Source: Clavulina sp. PMI_390
Lineage: Eukaryota; Basidiomycota; Agaricomycetes; Cantharellales; Hydnaceae
Direction: 5' to 3'
NCBI GenBank assembly: GCA_015039315.1
Contig: WIDE01000088.1
Location: 62,001 to 126,000, forward strand
DNA length: 64,000 nt
Every line of letters begins with the position of its first letter. Position 1 is the stretch's first letter. Positions 37,667-47,579 of the stretch are shown one piece after another. Both the position numbers and the translations under genes were made by a program. Below the pieces are notes generated by a model. That model made no database searches and was not told the origin of the DNA. It saw only the letters and a program-made list of their open reading frames with translations.

Positions 37667-39174
37667 CCCGATCTCCAGGTTAGTCAGTCAGATACCTGGC
37701 TTCGGGCTCGACTTTCCCGAAGATTTTTAGATATAGATACAGTCATTTGGCACATCACCGCCACATTATTTCCTGGGGTAGTTCTCAGTTCACTTTTACC
37801 TCATCAAATGATATCGGTCGTTGGGATCCACCCCCGAGTCTGTGATTTCCCAAAAGGGATCGCCGTGTTCAATTGAAGGAGGGCGAACCACCCTAGCGGG
37901 GCGCTGCCCGAAGTTGCAGAACGTGTGAGCACATCAACGCCACTTCCCTGCACATTGCTTCCTCTTCGGTTCCAAAACGTGCCCGAGCCCGAGGTGATCT
38001 CAGCAAAAAGGTAGGCTTCTCGTAGCCCGATGAGAATGCGTGTGGCTCCTTATGACCACTCGTGTGCCCGACACGATGATCGAGCCGGCCTCGCGGTTGC
38101 CAGCCCGATAGTTATTACTGGGGGGCATCGGGTGCTCCGAGGGGTTATGTGCTCCAAGGGATTCTGGTCAGAGGGCTCACTCAGGACTCTAGGGCCATCT
38201 ATCATCAAGCATCAACAACACAGGGGGGGGGATGAACTTACCCTCGACTATTTACGTGTTAATACTCAGGATTTCCATCATCTGTGACGGCACAGAGCAA
38301 TCAGCACGTGAACGTATCTTGGCTACGTCGACCTGATTTGAATACGATCCAACGTCGTCGTCTGTATGAGTGAAATGAATTAAACCGGTTTCATGGCTGT
38401 CGTCGTGACTGCGAAAACAACGCTCGAGACCGGGACCGGACCCGCTTGACTGGCTGTCTTCTTCCTGCTTCTTTCTTAAGTGGAGTTCATACCGAGTTCA
38501 TCGGTTTTAGATAGGCAGCAAGGCACGCAAAGCATTTAGTTGGTGTGATCGACCGCCGTCACTATGATACATTGGGGAGTCCTTGCGGCTTAGGGGGCGC
38601 AGATCCTTCACTCTGAAGCCTTTCATCCCATGCTCCTCGAGCAGATCCATCAATAGGGCAACGGTGGAGAGGAATTAGAAAAAAAAAGTTTTTATCACAT
38701 TACTAGTGATGAGGCTTCTGTGTCTTAGGTAGAGATGGAGACAATGTTTGACGAGAAGGGAGAGAAGGACTGCAGATACAAGCAAGAAGTGGAGAGAGTG
38801 AAACGAGCGACAGCAGCTACGAAGAGCAGAACAGTGGAGATGGGGCAGTTGGATGGGGCGACACGGCAAGTGCTTGGAGATGAAGCATGGTACATGATAC
38901 AATGTAGCTAAGAAACAAGTGGGGGTAGTTTCAACACGAGACAGAGATGGAGGTGAAACAAAGGCTTGCATGGAAGCAATTAAGGCAAATCTACTGCAAC
39001 TTGTAGGCTAATGCGGGTTTCATTGTGCAAAAAGGGGGGAGTATTCTGTATGGAGGCGAGATGCCATGCAGCTGTCAAATCGGTAGTAGTGGCACCCTGG
39101 CGAAGGATCGGCAAATGCTTGCGTCCAGCGCAGCAGCAGTAATGACAACAATGACGACGAGCGCAGTCACGTCT
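37667..39174. other. No gene recognised
   Basis: Only short unrecognised frames. The region from about 38680 to 39174, directly downstream of the stop at 39175 on the minus strand, may be 3' untranslated sequence of that gene. Confidence 0.4.
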
Positions 39175-40173
39175 CTAATGCCAGTCGCCACGGGGCTGCA
39201 TTGGGCTATCGGGAAATGCGGGGGGCAAATCGTTTCTGCCGGGGATGCGAAGGGGGGGAAGCCGTCCCGCAGTCGAATTGGCGGCCAAATGACGCGAGGG
39301 CGAAGGCCCAAAGACATCATCAACGACCATAGCAACTCGGGAGTTGTGTTGTGGGGTCGCGATCGGGGTCGAGGGGGCTACGGAGAACGTTGGAGGTGTG
39401 GAGGGGACGAATGAAGGCTGGGCTGGAGGCCGTTCTAGCTGGTGGTACTTTGGTCCGCGGGGTGTGTTGTGGCCCATCGGGACATCGGGTAGAGGTTGTG
39501 ATGCATAGGGGGAAGGAGAGGATGATGCAGAGCCCATGGCCGAGGGGGGTATGGAGGGCAGAGGAGCACTTGGGGGAGGTTTCTTGGCCGGTACCATCCT
39601 TCGCATTCTACACACATGCATGTATTCAACATGAGGTGCAGTACTAGACAGACAGACCCAGCTTGCATACGTACCTCGACACTGGCTTGGGTTTTGCGGG
39701 GGCTCCAGACATGTCAGGCAGTTGACTCACGGTGGTAAGAGAGAGAGAGGATCTCTGGGCCGGTCGTGATGGGGACAATAGTAGGCTTTGCATCCTTGCA
39801 GCAACTTCAGCAGCCTTGATCGGAGTTTTCAAACTTGCAAAGGGGGATGAGGTGGAGGAAGAGAAGGAGGATTTTAACTTCCTCCGGGATGATAAGGCTG
39901 CGAATTGAGTTCTTCTAGAGGGTGACATAACAACACTTGGGTTGGGTGGCACATTGAGCTGGGCACCAAACGTGGGACCACGATTCGCCCGGCGCGATCT
40001 ATGGGTCGATGTCGATGGGAAAGAGACCTGGCCATCTGATTGCTCTTGTGCTCGGTGCAAGCCCGCTGTAAAAAGAGTGGAATAAATCATCCTCCAACAA
40101 GAGCCCTCGTGTTGGTCACAGACTTGCTCAGGCCGTAACGCTCCCAAACATTCGCATACACATTAATGGCCAT
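39175..40173 (-). CDS. Disordered hypothetical protein
   Basis: Two exons are clear: 39675 upstream to about 40090 or beyond, and 39175-39607, joined by an intron with donor GTACGT and acceptor TGTGTAG. The protein is Pro-, Ser- and Ala-rich with basic patches (SRRTQFAALSSRRKLKSS; TPIKAAEVAARMQSLLL) and no globular domain. It ends PMQPRGDWH. The start is unresolved: ATG at 40090 is in frame, while ATG at 40173 opens the attractive MAINVYANVWERYGLSK, but reaching the main frame from it needs a weak donor (GTTACG). I do not recognise a family. Confidence 0.45.
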
Positions 40174-42135
40174 CCGACGAGCGCCGAACTACCACCAAAG
40201 TTCAAAAGACATCAATAACTTTGCGCGCACAATCGTTCCGCAATAGGCTTGGCCTGTACATGACAGACGTCTACGAGCCGCTGCTTCCTTTCGTGCTTCT
40301 CAATCTCGTCAACCTCCCAGCTTTGTGGTCGTGTGAGACATCATGAGTGATTCCAACACTGATTTGCGCCATCTGTCGAACTTTGGACTCCCGGCATTAC
40401 GACCACCAAGCTGCTGGGTCTGCTACTGATTTACGAGTGCCCTCCCTATCTTCATTTGCTGTGATTCTCATCCTTGGCACCGGGGCCGCGATCCCAGGTG
40501 CTGTGACACGATAGCAACCGACTTTACCTGTGTCAACCATACCCATCGCGCAAGTGATGACCATCCCCGAGGTCCCAGACCATTCACCAGATATCCCTGA
40601 ACCTCCAAAAGATCCATGAGATAGGAATGTCTAAGTTTGTGCTAGTGGTGCAGCGGAGATTGCATTGCGTCCAAGTCTAAAATAGAGACTTCATCCTCGC
40701 ATTGGGAAACCCATTGAGAATCTCGTTTGTTGTGGTCTCTTATCCATCCAAAGATCTGTCAGCGTGCACATGGGCTTGGCGATTGAGTTATCCCACTCCT
40801 CGGTCTCCCTCGAGCGTCACAGCCTCCCCTTGACGAGAGGAATATCCGAAAGTAGATATGATTGCTGGAGGCAGCTGGTGGTATACTCGGTGAAAAGAAA
40901 ATCTACTTCACTTGGATGATCTAACGCCCATCTCCCATCCCCAGCATGAATGAACCTTCTGAGATGGGTGTCGCACCGCCTCGAGCTATTTTCTTCAGTG
41001 AATCGAGCGATTGCGACATTTCCCCGACTCTGACCGACCCGCCCGATCCCCAAAGCTTCCTATACGATCTTCATGAGGCTAGTTTAAGACTTCTTCATGC
41101 TGGAACTCCCCCCATCGACCATAAGTGAATCCGGCATCCTAGTGATAACAAGCATCCTCTCGGGCATGAACACTAGCGACTCGCCGGACGCCATATCTTG
41201 CTGCCTCAAAGCTTTACCCATGACACCAAGGTTGGCGGAGGCCGCCACGTATCTCGTTGCTGCATTACCAGCTTCCGGCACATATGCGCGATCACCCGAC
41301 TCCACGTATATGTGCTGTACCAGTCGGATGGTCTCGGACCTCATCGCCCACCCCCTATCAACCTGGAGACAGCGAGTTCTGGTTACTGCGGATTAATCAG
41401 GTTTTAATGAAATAATTTCATCTTCACGACACGCATGGCGTGCAAAGCTGGCGCTATGAACTTCTTAGTTGAAACTAGCGCCTTGGCGTCCACATGTACC
41501 ACCTACTTCTAGTCTCGTCATGCTGTGCTCCAAACTCTCGGGACTTGGTGGATTTTCTTGCTTCTTCCGTCGTCGTTGCGATAGGCTAAGACAAATATCC
41601 CTGATGCGTGTATCGTACCATCAACTTGTGTTCGCCTTGCTGCGGCGATACTGAATCAAGTTCCGTTTCATGCCGGAGAGTTGATCGACGTAGCTAGCTA
41701 ACCGCTATAGCTAATGCGACCAGCATCACGTGTGCATGAATGTTTCGTCCGGCCCTAGTATTCTGGTAAATGGTACCAGTTTTTCATGTCGTAGCGCCAC
41801 GGTCTGTGGAGCCAAACTGTTTCCGAGGCTTCAGGTGCTTAGCGAGTCGATCAAGGTTGCTAGGACAATGGCGGACTGTTTTCCATAGCACAGGTGTTCG
41901 CATATTGGTTTAGGACTGGCGTAAATGGTGGGAACTGATGGAGGACAAGGAAGCCGGTTCGGTATTTGATGGTTGACGGGTGATGGGCCAATGTTTACGT
42001 ATATGTACGCGTCAAGATGAAAGCTGTCAATAACGTGTTAGATAGAGTTGGCAGTGGTTGATCCGACCTGCCTGCATACCATCAAATGATCGGTTCTTAG
42101 CATACATCATCAGAGAAACCACTTAGTTGAGAACG
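40174..42135. other. Gene-poor stretch
   Basis: About 2 kb with no recognised gene. Plus-strand frames at 40946-41128 and 41097-41396 overlap each other and show no signal peptide, domain or clear splice sites; they may be remnants. Confidence 0.45.
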
Positions 42136-42454
42136 TATAAGACCATGCGAGAGATAGAGCTCAGGTTCCTCACTTCACCCAGTCACCTTTCTCCTTCGAC
42201 TCCTTTCGTTCTTCTTCGAGACACTAGTGCACTGGTTGCAGTAAGTCGCACCGTCTGCCATCATACGACTCCCTTGCATTGACTAACTTTGCCTTCTGCT
42301 CCTCCCAGCTTGTCCTTTTACTTCAAGCTTCATTATAATCAGCGTGCACTTTGAAAGTCGCCCTTAGACACTTGTTTCTTCAACTCGTTTAACGACCCCC
42401 ACATCACAACACTCTCACTTAATCTTTTTCATTTCCCCAACAATCTCAATCAAT
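42136..42454 (+). promoter_or_regulatory. TATA box, leader and 5'-UTR intron of the repeat-precursor gene
   Basis: GTATAAG at 42135-42141 is a TATA box. A pyrimidine-rich leader follows and contains a likely intron at 42241-42307 (GTAAGT donor, CTCCCAG acceptor). A TATA box with a CT-rich leader and leader intron is typical of strongly expressed fungal genes. Confidence 0.6.
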
Positions 42455-44662
42455 ATGCGCGCTGCCACTTCCATCGCTCTCATTGCCCTCCTCGCCGCCC
42501 CTGCCTTTGCTGCCCCCATCACCACTGAGGAGCCCCCTGTCGTTGAGGAGCCCACTACCTCCACTACTTCTACCACCAAGAGCAGCGGCAGCGGTCTTGG
42601 ATCCGCTGTCATCTCCTCTGCTGCTGGTGGCGCGGCTGGTGCTGTCGTCTCTAACCTCCTGAACAAGGTAAGCTTATTATCATCAAATATCTTTATAGTG
42701 GCATCCTAAAGCTGACCCAATGCGTCTTGACTACAGATCGAGAGCCTGTTCCGCCGTGATTTCGATGAGCGTGCCACTGGTTCTCTCACGAACATCATCC
42801 AGCAAGCCCAGACCCTGTCTGCTGCCGACAAGGCCACCGTGAAGACTGCCCTCGTTAACAAGATTGGCACTCTTCAGGGCAAGCGCGACGACTCGGAGCT
42901 GGAGGCTCGCGCCCCTCTCTCAGCCACTGGCCTTGGTGGTTCGCTTCTCTCTTCCGCCGCTGGTGGAGCTGCTTCCGGTCTCGTCGGTAACCTCCTCGGC
43001 GAGATTGAGAGCCTCTTCAAGCGTGATGACTTCGAGCTTGAGGCCCGTGCTCCTCTCTCATCCACCAGCCTCGGTGGCTCGCTGCTCTCCTCGGCTGCCG
43101 GTGGCGCTGCCTCCGGTCTCGTTGGCAACCTGCTTGGCGAGATTGAGAGCCTCTTCCGCCGTGGTGTTACCGATGTCCACGACGAGGAGCTCTACGTCAA
43201 GCGTGATGCTAGCTCGATCACCAGCATCATCACTCAGGCGCAGAACCTCTCGGCTGCGGACAAGGCTACCGTCAAGACCGCTCTTGTCAACAAGATCAGC
43301 ACTCTCCAGGGCAAGCGTGACGACTCCAGCCTTGAGGCTCGCTCTCCTCTCACTGCCGCCAGGCCCTCCACCTCCTCCTCCTCGTCTGGTCTTGGTTCCG
43401 CCATCATTTCATCCGCTGCTGGTGGCGCTGCCTCCGGCCTCGTTGGTAACCTCCTCAACGAGATCGAGAGCTTCTTCAAGCGTGACGACTCTGAGCTTGA
43501 GGCTCGCGCTCCTCTCTCCTCCACCAGCCTTGGTGGCTCTCTCCTTTCCTCCGCCGCCGGTGGTGCTGCCTCTGGCCTCGTTGGCAACCTTCTCGGAGAG
43601 ATCGAGAGCCTCTTCAAGCGTGGCGATGACCTTGTCTACTCCAAGCGTGCCACTGGCTCCCTCACCAACATCATCAAGCAGGCCCAGACCCTCTCTGCCG
43701 CAGACAAGGCTACCGTCAAGACGGCGCTGATCAACAAGGTCGGCACTCTCCAGAACAAGCGCGATGACGCCGAGCTCGAGGCCCGCGCTGGTCTTGGTGG
43801 TGCTATCGCCTCGTCCGTTGCTGGTGGCGCCGCTTCTGGCCTCGTTGGCAACCTTCTCGGTGAGATCGAGAGCCTATTCAAGCGTGAGGAATTTGAGCTC
43901 GAGGCCCGCGCTCCTCTCTCCGCCGGCAGCCTCGGTGGCTCCCTCCTCTCGTCTGCGGCTGGTGGTGCTGCTTCCGGTCTCGTCGGCAACCTGCTCGGCG
44001 AGATCGAGAGCCTCTTCCGCCGCAGCGTCACCGACGTTCACGATGAGGAGCTCTACGCCAAGCGTGATGTCAGCTCGATCAGCAACATCATTACCCAGGC
44101 AAAGACCCTCTCCGCTGCTGACAAGGCCACCGTCAAGGCTGCCCTCGTCAACAAGATCGGCACTCTCCAGACCCCCGCCAAGCGTCTGTCTGCCAGCGGC
44201 GCTGCTGGCACCGCGCTCGGCGGCCTTGCCTCTGTTGGCGCCAACTCGATCGTCAGCAGCTTGCTCTCGTCCATTGAGAGCCTGTTCCGTCGCGAGGAGA
44301 TGGAGGCCCTGATGGCCCGCCGCGAGGACAACATGATGAAGCTCCACGGCATGCAGCGCCGCGCTCCTCTGTCGTCCACTAGCCTCGGTGGCTCCCTCCT
44401 GTCGTCTGCCGCTGGTGGCGCCGCCTCTGGCCTCGTTGGCAACCTCCTCGGTGAGATCGAGAGCCTCTTCAAGCGCGAGGAATTCGAGCTTGAGGCCCGT
44501 GCTCCTCTCACCGCCGCCAAGCCCTCTTCCTCTGGTCTTGGCTCCGCCATCGCTTCATCCGCCGCTGGTGGTGCTGCCTCGGGCTTGGTTGGCAACCTCC
44601 TTAGCGAGCTCGAGAGCCTCTTCCGCCGCTCGGATGAGTTTGAGATCAACGATCTCGACTAA
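42455..44662 (+). CDS. Secreted Kex2-processed repeat precursor (KEP-type)
   Basis: Structure join(42455..42667,42737..44662), 712 residues. A signal peptide (MRAATSIALIALLAAPAFA) and a Thr-rich acidic propeptide lead into repeats. Ten type-A peptides share LGGSLLSSAAGGAASGLVGN followed by LLGEIESLF and end in KR or RR. Four type-B peptides share LSAADKATVKTALVNKIGTL and end in KR. Acidic linkers such as DDSELEAR and VTDVHDEELY lie between them. About 19 Lys-Arg or Arg-Arg sites fall at the repeat ends, as expected for cleavage by the Golgi protease Kex2, which would release some 14 peptides. Type A is hydrophobic with Gly/Ala-xxx-Gly/Ala patterns suited to membrane or amyloid packing; type B is a charged amphipathic helix. 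Kex2-processed repeat proteins (for example Ustilago Rep1) are a known class, but I know no named homologue of these peptides. The product's role is unknown. Confidence 0.85.
42590..44634 (+). repeat. In-frame tandem repeat array of the precursor gene
   Basis: The order is A1, then four (B-A-A) units starting near 42758, 43205, 43649 and 44069, then A10. Units 1 and 3 open with ATGSLTNII, while units 2 and 4 open with D-[AV]-SSI and are preceded by VTDVHDEELY-[VA]-KR, so a two-unit block was itself duplicated. Confidence 0.85.
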
Positions 44663-46060
44663 GTGCCTCTACTTCCCTCACCTATCTCTCTTCTTTTCTG
44701 TCCCCATTTTTCGTTCTTACGAGTTGAAGTCTCCTTGCAACCCCCTTACTCTTGTGTCGCTGATAATTATTCCTAACCTGAAGCTTTGGTTTTGTGTACT
44801 CGTAGTCGAGGTGTCTTTGACTGGGTGGGTCACACCTTCTCCCCTTGTAATTAGTTCATTTACGGGTCATCTGTCGTTCGGACAATCCGAGGTGTTCTTT
44901 ACAAATTTTGGATATCCATCTGGATATCTGCAAAGACTGGCGCCTGATCCTCCTGATTCATCCTCGTAAGACCAATATCTGAATCGCTTCAACTTGCTTC
45001 CTCAGCGAGAAACAGTCCGTTAATGAATATCCGCTTGTCTCTTACCCTATTTTCGTCTTTCATAACATATATCTCCAGAGATATAGCCTAACATCTACTT
45101 CCAAGGCAACTCGAACAACCTGACACTGCTCCAACTTCGAACCCGTGGATAAAGCCTTGGCGAATGTACGTATGTATAGATGTATATATCGAGCTATAAT
45201 TATCCGAGGTTGACACGCTGGAGAACCCGCTCGCTCCACTCCATTGTACGTTTCTTTCGAAGTTTCCACTCCACCAGATTGACACATTGCGTTGACAAGG
45301 CACCAAATATAGCTAAAATTTGGTAAATATGGCGCTTGCGCCCCATTAATATCCATCTCCGCAACACCGCGCAAATTTGGTTGCAGCTCTGGTGCTGCGT
45401 GATGCTGAGAGACACATGTACTTATTCTTAGTCTCTCGTCAGTGGAATCCTAGTTACGTTTGGGGGTCGGCATGTGCCGTGCAATTCTTAGGTAGCTCCA
45501 AGCGATCAACTTCTAGTTCAATGGAAACAAGACCTCGATTACGAACTTGGCTCAGCAGCACATCAAGACAAGTGACCAGCAGAAGATAGCTTCACGAGTG
45601 ATCAACATAATGCAAAGCTAGCTACTACTACGAGGTACCAGTGCCAAGGACTAGGAGTACCATGGTGTCGTGTGGACGTCTGTCTGTTGCAAGAAGATGA
45701 TGAATGAATGAACCAACCCAATCAGCAGCAAGGTAATTACGAGAGACCGAAATAATAAGAAAAGAAAGAGCAAAAGGTACGTGAAGTATCGCGTCAATGT
45801 CCGTTTTGCACATGCATAGATGACGAGAGAAGAGGGCAACAACAACGTATGCGGAAAATGATCCCAGGAAGGAGAAGCGAGTGATAAGGAAGAGAGGGAA
45901 TGCGACTATTATTGTGATTAACGGATGGCGGTGCTGGGGAAGGAACCGGCTATCGGGATATGTCCCGAGAAAGATGGACGTAAACACACGTAACAAGGGC
46001 GACGACACCAATGAGCGCCTCGCTTGGCATTGCATTGTTGTGCGCACAAGGTTGCTTTTC
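44663..46060. other. Intergenic region downstream of the repeat-precursor gene
   Basis: The pyrimidine-rich 300 bp after the stop is probably 3' untranslated sequence. No gene was recognised; the open frames at 45377-45589 and 45628-46047 have no support. Confidence 0.5.
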
Positions 46061-47258
46061 TCAGAACGAAGTCACAGCCACGGCACCGGCCATGATGGCA
46101 CCAACGAGGGCCATGATGGATGTCGACGAGGACGCCACAAACGCCTTAGCAGCACCGCTCGAGGAAGTGGTGGTGGTCGACGATGTGGGGGCAGAGCTCG
46201 AGCTGTGGGAGGTCACAGTGGACATTGTGCTTGAGCCGGTCTTGGAGGCGGTTGAGCCTGTGGAAGTGGCAGTGCTGGAGCCAGTGGTGGTTGAGCCAGT
46301 GGTGCTGGTTCCATTGCCAGGAGCACCTTGGAGCTGCCCGTTACCAGCCAAATAGCCTGGGATCGCGTTGTAGAGGGAGGTGTCGGTGAAGTGGGCAATA
46401 CCCCATGGAACACCGTTGGAATCGGTGTTGGGTGCAGCAACAGTGGCACCAGACTCAGTCGCAATGGTGAAGCGGGTGACCCATTGCAAGTTGGTGGGAT
46501 CGCTTGGCTGGGAGAGGACATTGGTGAGCGGTAGTTGCTAGGAGGGAAAGGTACAAAAAGGTACACACGTCGCTGAATTGGTAGAAGCTGTAAAGAGAGT
46601 AAGGTCAGTAGGAACTCGGGGTCAAAATACGTGAAACATATATGGACGTACACGACGGGTGCGTTGAGATCAACCTGTTTACGAGGACGGTGACGGAGAA
46701 GGAAGGGACAGAGAGCGGGGTATCATCAGTTTGCTATTCACGTCACTACAGCTACGTAGAAAGCTCATTCGATGAATGCTTGGACGTACGTCAGGGCAGG
46801 TCCACGAGAAGGTGGTGGTCTTGGTGGTATCAATGCCAGAGGCGATGGCTGAGAGAGACTTCGTGAGTGGAAGCTCCTCAAAAAATAAAAACGTAAAATA
46901 CGTACTTCGCATGTGGGTCATCTGGGCATTTTCACCAGTCATCAACTCTAAGGGAAGATTATTTCGGGTCAATCTTTTCGAACAAGGTGGATGAATATGC
47001 AGCGAGGAGACAAACCGATGGTCATGTTGTTCCAGGGTTTCACCGTAGCAGTGTCAGCGGTCCAAGAGATATCGCACGCGCTCTGGGCATTGACAACGGT
47101 GTTGGGGCCGGGCTATACGAATGAAAAACGCGAGAAAGGGATAAGGGTTTTGTTCCACTGCCGCCACAGAACACGTTTTGACGTACGCCGGTGGGGGTCG
47201 GGGCTGCGAGGACAGCAGAAGCAACGGTGAGAGCAACAACGGCAGCACTGGAGAACAT
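46061..47258 (-). CDS. GPI-anchored Kre9/Knh1-like Ser/Thr-rich cell-wall protein
   Basis: Seven exons: complement(join(46061..46537,46569..46587,46652..46674,46790..46848,46906..46947,47016..47112,47187..47258)), 262 residues. Signal peptide MFSSAAVVALTVASAVLA. The N-terminal domain matches the yeast cell-wall synthesis protein Kre9/Knh1 N-terminal domain (Ser-Thr-rich GPI-anchored family): ACDISWTADTATVKPWNNMT, IELMTGENAQMTHMR, TTFSWTCPDV, FYQFSD and WVTRFTIATESG. A Thr/Ser/Gly-rich stalk, likely O-glycosylated, follows. The C-terminus is a hydrophobic tail (IMALVGAIMAGAVAVTSF) after small residues, as needed for GPI attachment. It should sit at the plasma membrane or wall; its exact role in basidiomycetes is unclear. 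Exons of 19 and 23 nt are present. Confidence 0.85.
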
Positions 47259-47579
47259 GTTGTAGAACGGAGAGGGGTGGTGGTGGGGTGAAGAGGTAAA
47301 AGAAAGACAAGAGGGGGAGTGGTCGGATATAAGCGAGCGGGGTGGAAATGAGAGAGAGAGAGAGAGTGACTGGGAGGTTGATGGAAGAGGGTTGTTGTTT
47401 ACCTCTGTTGTGGGCACAATTGCAAAATATCATAGGGGATCAAATCCAATGATCACTCAAACCAGAATATCACGCATCAGACACCAGAGAGCATAGCTTT
47501 TTATGTAGGTAATAAGCAGATGGATCATCAAATGGTACTCTATCCGAGCAGCAATTACAAGTACTACTATGCAGGCCAG
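47259..47579. other. Promoter region of the Kre9-like gene
   Basis: Contains an (AG)n run at about 47349-47366 close upstream of the start codon (CT-rich on the coding strand). No gene. Confidence 0.5.

Noticed and set aside
40946..41396. Possible small genes in the gene-poor stretch
   Set aside because: The frames overlap one another, have no supporting splice sites and match nothing I recognise.
42864..44649. Long alternative frames (Arg/Pro/Ser-rich) across the repeat-precursor gene on both strands
   Set aside because: They are shadows caused by biased codon use in the repeats. Only the plus frame of 42455 has a signal peptide, an intron and regular dibasic sites.
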